Positions 1 to 5,455 of a stretch of 5,455 nucleotides of DNA are shown here, one piece after another (the stretch's first letter is position 1; each line of letters opens with the position of its first letter). The DNA is taken from the NCBI GenBank assembly GCA_030150595.1, contig JASLFQ010000222.1:1-5455 (forward strand), in the 5' to 3' direction. The position numbers were made by a program, and so were the translations under genes. The notes beneath the pieces were generated by a model that did no database searches, was not told where the DNA came from, and worked only from the letters and a program-made list of their open reading frames with translations. Source of the stretch: Aquirhabdus sp. GTDB taxonomy: Bacteria; Pseudomonadota; Gammaproteobacteria; Pseudomonadales; Moraxellaceae.

Positions 1-492
1 ATTGAGGGTCAAAATAGGTTGACTCGTCAAACCACGTAAATCTGAAATACTCAAACGAATTGTGGCTTTATCCCAATGGATGACTTGATTACTCGCAGGA
101 GTCATCAGTTGATTAGGGACAACAAAATCTCCTTTTACGGCGATGACATCTGCATAAGTAATCGCCTTATAAATACCTCTTTTAAAATTATCATCACTCA
201 CCTTTAGTTGATGATCCCATGATGAATGACGTGGGCTAATGATGATATTTTTATCAAATAGGCAGATTTTCTGAATATTGTTTGTACACGCTTGCGATAC
301 CGTTGTTGGAACCACAATGAAAGGCGTCATCAACACTTGTGGATTGACATAATCCTTACCAATTTCCTTGAGAACACTCTCGTTGTAACTTTGACGTTCA
401 CTGACTAAGTTGGACAACATGGTCAGTACGATGAGAAATAGCAGTGTGAGAAAGCCAATCACTGCAAATTTTGACGTTAATATTCGAGTCAC
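1..492 (-). CDS. creD: CreD inner-membrane protein, N-terminal part (runs off left edge)
   Basis: CreD is an inner-membrane protein of the Cre regulon. In E. coli and Aeromonas/Pseudomonas relatives its expression depends on CreBC and it is linked to envelope integrity and beta-lactam or colicin responses; its biochemical role is not settled. About 164 residues are visible, against about 450 in E. coli CreD, so the C-terminal multi-TM half lies outside the window. One hydrophobic segment sits near the N-terminus (KFAVIGFLTLLFLIVLTML), followed by an extracytoplasmic domain. Landmarks shared with E. coli CreD are LVSERQSY (E. coli VIVERADY), the PQVLMTPFIVVP block, IYKAITYADV, and the visible end ISDLRGL (E. 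coli VGDARGI). I chose the GTG at 492 because GGGGAG lies 7 nt upstream. An in-frame ATG at 525 would add 11 residues but has no Shine-Dalgarno and overlaps a likely -10 element. Identity is recalled from the family, not searched. Confidence 0.9.
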   Translation of the reverse strand, partial: MTRILTSKFAVIGFLTLLFLIVLTMLSNLVSERQSYNESVLKEIGKDYVNPQVLMTPFIVVPTTVSQACTNNIQKICLFDKNIIISPRHSSWDHQLKVSDDNFKRGIYKAITYADVIAVKGDFVVPNQLMTPASNQVIHWDKATIRLSISDLRGLTSQPILTLN

Positions 493-499
493 TTTTACA

Positions 500-505
500 C
501 TCCCC
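500..505 (-). promoter_or_regulatory. Ribosome binding site deciding the creD start
   Basis: On the minus strand GGGGAG lies 7 nt before an in-frame GTG at 492-490. It is the only good Shine-Dalgarno-like sequence near the creD 5' end. It argues for the GTG start over the upstream ATG at 525-523, which is preceded by an A/C-rich stretch without a purine block. Confidence 0.7.
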
Positions 506-523
506 AATTTAGATTGAGAATGC

Positions 524-588
524 ATTGTGTGTCTACGATGTGGAGCTTGAGTGGAATTAGAATGAAGTGATCGAGGAGTCTACGTGAA
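524..588 (-). promoter_or_regulatory. Putative CreB-activated creD promoter: five TYCAC half-sites at 11-bp spacing plus -10
   Basis: Read on the minus strand, five pentamers start exactly 11 bp apart: TTCAC (588), TCCTC (577), TTCAT (566), TCCAC (555), TCCAC (544). A weaker GACAC follows at 533. The first five match the CreB half-site TTCAC at 20 of 25 positions, and the central C is invariant. The known E. coli cre tag is TTCAC-N6-TTCAC, which has the same 11-bp period, typical of OmpR/PhoB-family regulators. A -10-like CACAAT (529-524) begins 10 bp after the last good half-site, and there is no good -35, as expected for a promoter where the activator replaces it. Predicted transcription would start near 517, leaving room for the RBS at 505-500. 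The heptamer CGTAGAC occurs at 584-578 and again at 537-531. The pattern is seen directly; CreB binding is inferred. Confidence 0.6.
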
Positions 589-600
589 TAGACATAATGC

Positions 601-2088
601 CTAAAATATCAAACTGACCTTCACGCCATGATCGACATTTTCAACGTAAACACGTCCGTGATGAAGCACCATCACCTCGCGCACAAGCGTCAGTCCAATG
701 CCTGTACTTTTACGACCACTTTCAGGTCTAGGTAGTGAAAAATAGCGATCGAATACTTGCGGCAGTGCATAGTCTGGGATTTCTGGGCCATCATTTTCAA
801 TTTGAATCTGGACATGATAACTTTCAGGTTTTTGTTTTTTCTTAATATCTTGAATCTCTATCATCGCGCCATGAATCGTAATACATCCACCTAAAGATGT
901 AAAATCAATGGCATTATCCAGTACATTCCCCAGCGCTTGGTTAAACCAAAATGGTTCGGCTTGTACTGTAAGTTCAGGCGAAATATTCATTTCGACGCGT
1001 AATTCGCGGGTCTGAAGCAACGCACTACGCTCATGCAATAAGTCATTTAAATTGCGAGCAATAGAAATCGTCTTTGTCTCAAGTTTCAACGCTGTATGAT
1101 CTTGTTGTTTTTCTAAACGAGCGAGAAGCAGCAAACGTTCAATCAGACTTTGCAGGCGTTGTGTCTGTTCTTGGATATTGCATGCAAAACGCAATCGATC
1201 TTCAGACGGCAACTCATCTTGCAATAACTCAGCACTGGCCGCGATCGCAGTCAGCGGACTTTTTAGCTCATGCGTCAATGTATGCACATAATTCTCAACA
1301 TACGCTTTGCCAGCAATGGTTTCACGCATCTGATCAATGGTTTGCGTCAGATCATTAAGCTCGCGTGCAGCCCAAAATCGCAAAGGCTTCTGTACGCTAC
1401 CCTGCCCATCCAGCACACTATGCGACGTCAGTCGTAAGGCATAACGTCTCACTTGTTCAATACCATGTCGCAACCACCATGCAACTAGGCCACTGACGAT
1501 AAGCGTCAACAGAACAATCCATAGCGCACGAATCATCATTTCACGTCGAGCCATATCGATATACGATTGAACCGAAACACCAGGTTTGACTAAAGAAAGA
1601 ACACCAATAAGCTTTCCATCCGACACAATGGGCGCAGCAACGTACATGGTCGAAGTACTAGAATCATTTGGATCACTGCGTGTTGAGCGGACACCATAAT
1701 GACCATGGAGAGTGAGATAAACGTCATTCCATCGCGAATAATCCTGACCCGTCCCCAGACCTTGCGAATCATATAAAACAATACCCTTAGCATCTGTAAT
1801 ATAAAGCTGCTCGCTAACCGTATCTTTTTGTTGGCTCCAGATTTTTGCGCCCAACTTACGATGGAGAATTTCGATGATTTTTTGATTAAATTCTGGCGTT
1901 TGTACTTTTCGATTGACGACATCAGGGGTAATCAGGCTGGCGATAATATTTGCATTATCGGCAAGGGTTTCTTCGACAACTTGACGTACGCTGGGTCTTA
2001 TTTGATTTTGTAAAGCATTTAACGTGAAGTAACTTGCCACTAATAAGACAATCGCAAAAGCAAACCAAATTCTTAAAAAAATCGACAT
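601..2088 (-). CDS. creC: CreC sensor histidine kinase
   Basis: Membrane histidine kinase that phosphorylates CreB. It has 495 residues, against 474 in E. coli CreC. TM1 is at about residues 7-25 and TM2 at about 188-206, with an extracytoplasmic sensor domain of about 160 residues between them. That domain holds the CreC hallmark block GQDYSRWNDVYLTL (114-127) and MYVAAPI (148-154), nearly the same as in E. coli. A linker follows (about 207-262), then the H-box THELKSP with phospho-acceptor His273, the N-box LDNAIDF (Asn392), the F-box FDRYFS (446-451) and the G2 box GIGL (463-466). The G1 box reads ENDGPEIP: Asn432 replaces the usual Asp and Glu436 the second Gly. Start is the ATG at 2088, with a modest AGAG-type RBS. 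It lies 38 nt after creB with no terminator between, so co-transcription is likely. The linker region is not a textbook HAMP. Confidence 0.95.
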   Translation of the reverse strand: MSIFLRIWFAFAIVLLVASYFTLNALQNQIRPSVRQVVEETLADNANIIASLITPDVVNRKVQTPEFNQKIIEILHRKLGAKIWSQQKDTVSEQLYITDAKGIVLYDSQGLGTGQDYSRWNDVYLTLHGHYGVRSTRSDPNDSSTSTMYVAAPIVSDGKLIGVLSLVKPGVSVQSYIDMARREMMIRALWIVLLTLIVSGLVAWWLRHGIEQVRRYALRLTSHSVLDGQGSVQKPLRFWAARELNDLTQTIDQMRETIAGKAYVENYVHTLTHELKSPLTAIAASAELLQDELPSEDRLRFACNIQEQTQRLQSLIERLLLLARLEKQQDHTALKLETKTISIARNLNDLLHERSALLQTRELRVEMNISPELTVQAEPFWFNQALGNVLDNAIDFTSLGGCITIHGAMIEIQDIKKKQKPESYHVQIQIENDGPEIPDYALPQVFDRYFSLPRPESGRKSTGIGLTLVREVMVLHHGRVYVENVDHGVKVSLIF

Positions 2089-2126
2089 GCGATATCTCTA
2101 CGTGGAAAGAAACAACTCTAGACTTG

Positions 2127-2891
2127 CTAAGTTCGACCCAAACTATATCCCAATCCTCGATGTGTCTGTATTGGATCAACTGGATTTATTGCGCGCAGTT
2201 TTTGTCGTAATGTTTTGATATGGCTATCAACTGTTCGCTCTAAACTATGATCAGGATATTCCCATGCGGCTTGCATCAATTGTCCACGGCTCCAAACTCG
2301 CTCAGGATGCTTCAATAAAACTTCTAACATACGCAATTCATAACGAGTTAGATTCAGAGGCTGTTCGTGATAACTCACATGACATGTCAGGGCATTAAAC
2401 TGCCATGCTCCCCATGCGATGAGATGTTCAGTAGATGTCTCATTATTTTTATCAATTGACGAAGTCTCCGTACTTTCAGTTTTGATCTGAGAAGTATCTG
2501 AGGTTCCCATCCGCCGCCAAATTGCTTTAATTCTTGAAATGATCTCGCGTGGGCTGAATGGTTTAGCACAATAATCATCAGCACCAATTTCTAAGCCAAT
2601 AATGCGTTCAATTTCCTCACTCCGCGCCGTGAGAAATAGCAGAGGCGTTGTCCATTGCTTGCGAATCAAGCGACACAAATCAAAACCATCCATGTCGGGC
2701 AAACCGACATCGAGAATGATGAAATCATGTGGAGTCGTCGCCAGTAACTCTAACGCTTGTGCCGCCAAAGTCACCCAATTGACCTGCCAACTCTCACGTT
2801 GTAATGCGTAAATCAGCGGTTCCGCAATCGCAGGATCATCCTCGACAAGCAAAATCTGTTTACTAGAAACACTGGACACGACATTAGACAT
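2127..2891 (-). CDS. creB: CreB response regulator (OmpR/PhoB family)
   Basis: Cytoplasmic DNA-binding partner of CreC, 254 residues from the ATG at 2891. The receiver domain has the acidic pocket ILLVEDD (Glu17, Asp18, Asp19), phospho-acceptor Asp61 in ILDVGLP, the switch Thr88 in FLTARSEE, and Lys110 in CAKPFSPRE. LGLEIGADDY-type sequence (GLEIGADDY here) and LTARSEE match E. coli CreB closely. The C-terminal winged helix (about 160-254) has LTRYELRMLEVLLKHP, RVWSRGQLM, RTVDSHIKTLRQKLRAI and the wing THRGLGYSL, again CreB-like. The inter-domain linker (about 128-156) is rich in Ser, Thr and Glu and about 20 residues longer than in E. coli CreB (about 229 aa in total). Neither start has a clear RBS. 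A TTG at 2906 would add five residues; I prefer the ATG, which places the LLVEDD block close to its usual distance from the N-terminus. Confidence 0.95.
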   Translation of the reverse strand: MSNVVSSVSSKQILLVEDDPAIAEPLIYALQRESWQVNWVTLAAQALELLATTPHDFIILDVGLPDMDGFDLCRLIRKQWTTPLLFLTARSEEIERIIGLEIGADDYCAKPFSPREIISRIKAIWRRMGTSDTSQIKTESTETSSIDKNNETSTEHLIAWGAWQFNALTCHVSYHEQPLNLTRYELRMLEVLLKHPERVWSRGQLMQAAWEYPDHSLERTVDSHIKTLRQKLRAINPVDPIQTHRGLGYSLGRT

Positions 2892-2923
2892 ATCTATAAA
2901 AGACAAAGAAATAAGGTCATTCC

Positions 2924-2953
2924 ATTATTGAAATTATTCACCGAGAATGTCCA
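2924..2953 (-). promoter_or_regulatory. Candidate sigma70 promoter for creB-creC
   Basis: On the minus strand TGGACA (2953-2948; one mismatch to TTGACA) is followed by an 18-bp spacer and AATAAT (2929-2924; one mismatch to TATAAT). Transcription would start near 2917, about 25 nt before the creB ATG. A TTCAC sequence on the opposite strand (2937-2941) lies in the spacer. Such matches are common in AT-rich intergenic DNA, so this is a candidate only, but its place between the ABC gene's 3' hairpin and creB is sensible. Confidence 0.45.
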
Positions 2954-2972
2954 GCGTGCTTGATGATTTTTA

Positions 2973-3000
2973 TGTGAAGTGTTTGTGTGGGCACTTCACA
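2973..3000 (-). repeat. Perfect 9-bp inverted repeat between the ABC exporter gene and creB
   Basis: TGTGAAGTG (2973-2981) and CACTTCACA (2992-3000) are perfect inverted arms around a 10-nt loop. A G-U and a U-A pair can extend the stem by two in the minus-strand transcript. The hairpin begins 14 nt after the ABC exporter stop codon, so it could end or protect that transcript's 3' end. However, TAAAAATC rather than a U-run follows it on the minus strand, and no U-run follows on the plus strand, so it is not a classic intrinsic terminator. Both arms contain TTCAC (one per strand), the CreB half-site, and the element sits 20-47 bp upstream of the candidate creB -35. An operator role is therefore an alternative. 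Confidence 0.6.
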
Positions 3001-3014
3001 CATTGAGAGGAGAA

Positions 3015-4859
3015 CTAAACCACTCCAACAAAACCACCCGTTTGATGTTGCCACAACCTTGCATACAACCCGCCTTGAGCAAGCAACTCTGCATGTGTAC
3101 CCATCTCGATAATCCGCCCCTGATCCAGCACAACCAGTCGATCCATACGGGCAATCGTTGAAAGACGATGAGCAATTGCAATGACGGTTTTACCTTGCAT
3201 GAGGACTTCCAAGCTGTCTTGAATCGCAGCTTCGACTTCAGAATCCAGCGCCGATGTCGCTTCATCCAAAATCAGAATCGGCGCGTTCTTCAGCAAGACT
3301 CGTGCAATCGCAATGCGCTGACGCTGACCACCCGACAACTTTACACCACGTTCACCAACGTGCGCTTCATAGCCAAATCGCCCTTCTCCATCTTCTAAAT
3401 CTGGAATAAAAACATCTGCACGAGCTTGATGCACCGCCAACTCAAGTTCCGCCTCGCTGGCATTCGGCTTGCCATAGAGCAAATTGTCACGGATCGAACG
3501 ATGAAGCAATGATGTATCTTGAGTTACCAAACCAATTTTTGAGCGCAAACTGTCTTGGGTGACTTGAGCGATATTTTGTCCATCAATCAGAATCTCACCA
3601 CTCTCAAGATCATACAATCGAAGTAAGAGGCTGACTAATGTTGACTTCCCTGCACCTGACGGCCCAACTAAACCAATTTTCTCACCCGCTTGGATATTCA
3701 GATTTAAGCCGCTCAGGACACTTTGAGCATGATCATTATTCTTACTATAATTAAAAGACACGTTCTTGAGATGAATATCACCAAGTGTTACCTGTAACGC
3801 ATCCGCATGAGGATGTTCAAACAATCCTCGCGGTTGGGCAATGCTTTTCATCGCATCTTGCACCTGCCCGACGTTATCCGCCATGCCATTTAGCACCCAC
3901 ATCGTCCATGACGACAACTCATTGATCCGAATCACGAGACCTGCTGCAAGCGCGACATCGCCTAAAGTGACCTTCCCTATGCTCCACAACCACAACGCCA
4001 AACCAATCGTCACCGTGATGAGTAAACCATTCATCACCGTCAGCAAACTATCCATGCTGGTGATGACGCGCATCATCTGTTGAACGCGCCATGTGAGCTC
4101 TGTCGCGCTATCGCGAGCGTACTTTTCCTCATCTTTACTTTGTGCAAATAACTTCAACGTGCTGATATTGGTATAACCATCCACGATTCGTCCCATCATT
4201 TGGGAACGCGCGCCCGAAGCCGCAACAGCGCGCACTCGCAACTTCGGTATAAAATAAATCATGCCGTAAATATAAAACGCCATCCAAATCAACAATGGCA
4301 ACATCAAATGCCAATCCGCATGACCAAACAAATACAGCGCACTGCCCGTATAAATCAATACATGCCATATCGCATCGGTCATTTGCACCGTCGAATCACG
4401 GAGCGACGGCCCAACTTGCATAATGCGGCTTGCGATACGACCCGCAAAATCATTCTGAAAAAAACTCAGATTTTGCTTCAGGACATATACATGACTTTGC
4501 CAACGAATGAGGTTGGTAAAACTCGGCGTGATGGATTGAGAAATTAATGTATTGCGTAAAAATCTAAAAATTGGGCGCAGCACCAATGCAACGAATGCCA
4601 TCCATAACAGAATATGACTATGTTGCTGAAAAAAGACTGATGGTGAAGTCGTCTGTGCTAAATCGACTATCTTGCCAAGGAAGCTAAACAGAGAAACTTC
4701 GATGAGCGTCAAGCCCAAGCCAACGATCAACACGATGATAAAAATAGGCCACACTTGCCGCAAAAAATGCAGATAAAACGCCACCAATCCTTTTGGCGGC
4801 ATTTCATCAGGTACTTCGCGGAATTGATCAATCAAGTTTTCAAAATAGGAATACAGCAT
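3015..4859 (-). CDS. ABC exporter half-transporter (fused membrane and ATPase domains)
   Basis: A 614-residue type IV (MsbA/MdlB-like, COG1132-type) ABC exporter subunit, expected to dimerise in the inner membrane and export an unknown, probably hydrophobic or peptide-like substrate by ATP hydrolysis. The membrane domain (about 36-315) has six likely TM segments, near 36-58, 82-100, 162-181, 184-204, 270-293 and 296-313. The ATPase domain (about 355-605) is complete: Walker A GPSGAGKST (399-407, Lys405), Q-loop Gln447, signature LSGGQ (508-512), Walker B ILILDE with catalytic Glu533, D-loop SALD (536-539) and H-loop His564. The N-terminus (FENLID, PPKGLVAFYLHFLRQVWP) resembles the conserved start of this subfamily and supports the ATG at 4859, though its RBS (GAAG) is weak. 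The substrate cannot be told from sequence, and its position before creB is not proof of a shared role. Confidence 0.93.
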   Translation of the reverse strand: MLYSYFENLIDQFREVPDEMPPKGLVAFYLHFLRQVWPIFIIVLIVGLGLTLIEVSLFSFLGKIVDLAQTTSPSVFFQQHSHILLWMAFVALVLRPIFRFLRNTLISQSITPSFTNLIRWQSHVYVLKQNLSFFQNDFAGRIASRIMQVGPSLRDSTVQMTDAIWHVLIYTGSALYLFGHADWHLMLPLLIWMAFYIYGMIYFIPKLRVRAVAASGARSQMMGRIVDGYTNISTLKLFAQSKDEEKYARDSATELTWRVQQMMRVITSMDSLLTVMNGLLITVTIGLALWLWSIGKVTLGDVALAAGLVIRINELSSWTMWVLNGMADNVGQVQDAMKSIAQPRGLFEHPHADALQVTLGDIHLKNVSFNYSKNNDHAQSVLSGLNLNIQAGEKIGLVGPSGAGKSTLVSLLLRLYDLESGEILIDGQNIAQVTQDSLRSKIGLVTQDTSLLHRSIRDNLLYGKPNASEAELELAVHQARADVFIPDLEDGEGRFGYEAHVGERGVKLSGGQRQRIAIARVLLKNAPILILDEATSALDSEVEAAIQDSLEVLMQGKTVIAIAHRLSTIARMDRLVVLDQGRIIEMGTHAELLAQGGLYARLWQHQTGGFVGVV

Positions 4860-4921
4860 AGGACTTCAATGTTCTGAATTTTGTAAAGGGTTTGAGCATA
4901 TCAATTAAAGCAGGATGGATG

Positions 4922-4943
4922 GAATCGATCTCTTAGAATCGAT
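4922..4943. repeat. Short repeat GAATCGAT x2 in the intergenic region upstream of the ABC exporter
   Basis: GAATCGAT occurs at 4922-4929 and 4936-4943, 14 bp start to start. Each copy contains the palindrome ATCGAT, so the pair also reads as an inverted arrangement. It lies in the 115-bp gap between the PH-like gene and the ABC exporter, 62 bp or more upstream of the exporter's ATG, where an operator could sit. No convincing -35/-10 pair could be assigned in this gap. It could be chance in a short AT-rich stretch. Confidence 0.35.
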
Positions 4944-4974
4944 ATAGATAAAGTGATTTTGTGCATTTAAAATC

Positions 4975-5455
4975 TTAACCAAAAATCTTTGGAAGATTTC
5001 CAGAAGCCATTTCTTTTAGGAGAGCTTGTGCACGACTATCAATACTGCGTTCAGGAATATGTTCTAATGCTATTTGAGCAAACTCCTGTAGACCAGTCAT
5101 CATTGTCGAAATGCGTACGACGGAACCATTAGTTGTCTGTATACGAAACCACTTACTGCTCTCTGAATATTTAAGACTCGTGACTTCGCACCACCTTAAA
5201 GTGGCAGATTTACGCAATATCCGTCTGTAATAAAGTCCACCATCCACAAGTTCAGAGCGATCAAGATAATAACCTACAATTAAAGAACTACTTAGAATAG
5301 AAAACAAAAGAAACATTGCGCTAATAAACGGTGTTCCAGTTTTGCCAGAAAATATATAAGACAAAATAGCGGCAACTAAAAAAACAACGTGCTGATAATG
5401 CCAATAATAAGAATTGGCAATGGAAGAACCAGTAGCTTCGATGCTTTTTGTGGTT
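4975..5455 (-). CDS. Small membrane protein with bacterial PH-like domain, 5' end outside window
   Basis: I do not recognise a named gene. The reading frame is open to the right edge with no in-frame ATG before visible residue 47, so the true start lies outside the window; a TTG at 5364 is not needed. 159 residues are visible. Two hydrophobic segments (about 19-36, HYQHVVFLVAAILSYIF, and about 43-63) are followed by a cytoplasmic-type beta-rich region (about 65-134) that looks like a bacterial PH domain: an ELVDGGLYYRR strand, LRWCEVTSLKYSES, WFRIQTTNGSVVRIS and a closing helix GLQEFAQIALEHIP. A helical tail rich in Ala, Glu and Lys ends in KIFG. This TM-TM-PH layout is common in uncharacterised proteobacterial membrane proteins. 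It ends 115 nt before the ABC exporter, so the two may be transcribed together or apart. Function unknown; the fold assignment is moderate. Confidence 0.75.
   Translation of the reverse strand, partial: TTKSIEATGSSIANSYYWHYQHVVFLVAAILSYIFSGKTGTPFISAMFLLFSILSSSLIVGYYLDRSELVDGGLYYRRILRKSATLRWCEVTSLKYSESSKWFRIQTTNGSVVRISTMMTGLQEFAQIALEHIPERSIDSRAQALLKEMASGNLPKIFG

Noticed and set aside
1074..1358. 94-residue plus-strand open frame antisense to creC
   Set aside because: It lies wholly inside the well-supported creC kinase core, has no recognisable motif or RBS, and is best explained as a shadow frame. Other frames inside creB, creC and the ABC gene were rejected likewise.
2102..2106. Single TCCAC within the creB-creC gap as a CreB site
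   Set aside because: No partner pentamer lies 11 bp away on either side, and creB and creC are close enough to share one transcript.
2892..2906. TTG at 2906 as the creB start
   Set aside because: It has no RBS, adds five non-conserved residues, and an ATG follows at 2891. It is possible but less likely.
4955..4974. GATTTT...AAAATC inverted repeat just after the PH-like gene's stop as a terminator
   Set aside because: The stem is only 6 bp and mostly A-T with an 8-nt loop, and no U-run follows it on the minus strand; too weak to call.
4860..4974. Promoter for the ABC exporter
   Set aside because: Several partial -35/-10 combinations exist, for example TTTAAA with TCTATA, but none matches well enough on both hexamers to choose one. 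No TTCAC-type array is present here either.

Overview
The window carries five leftward (minus-strand) genes and no convincing plus-strand gene. The best-supported content is a creB-creC-creD cluster: the CreBC two-component system and its inner-membrane effector CreD. An ABC exporter half-transporter and a small membrane protein with a PH-like domain lie upstream of it. The moderately AT-leaning composition and the protein sequences point to a gammaproteobacterium. Moraxellaceae, most likely Acinetobacter, is my best guess; this rests on general resemblance, since no database search was possible.

Layout in the direction of transcription (right to left): 5455-4975 is the 3' part of a two-TM, PH-like membrane protein that runs off the right edge. 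4974-4860 is an intergenic stretch with a short GAATCGAT repeat. 4859-3015 encodes a complete 614-residue ABC exporter. 3014-2892 is an intergenic region with a strong hairpin and a candidate creB promoter. 2891-2127 is creB (response regulator) and 2088-601 is creC (sensor kinase), 38 nt apart and probably co-transcribed. 600-493 is a regulatory region. 492-1 is the N-terminal part of creD, which runs off the left edge.

CreC is expected to autophosphorylate a conserved His and pass phosphate to an Asp of CreB. CreB then activates genes carrying TTCAC-type repeats (the 'cre tag' TTCAC-N6-TTCAC of E. coli). The most interesting signal fits this. Between creC and creD lie five TYCAC-like half-sites in strict 11-bp register, ending 10 bp before a plausible -10 element. 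This suggests that CreB drives creD from its own promoter inside the cluster.

creA, which precedes creB in E. coli, is not next to creB here; the ABC exporter takes that place. I saw no mobile element, CRISPR array, tRNA or rRNA, and no evidence of an entirely new system. The novelty, if any, is in the regulatory architecture.
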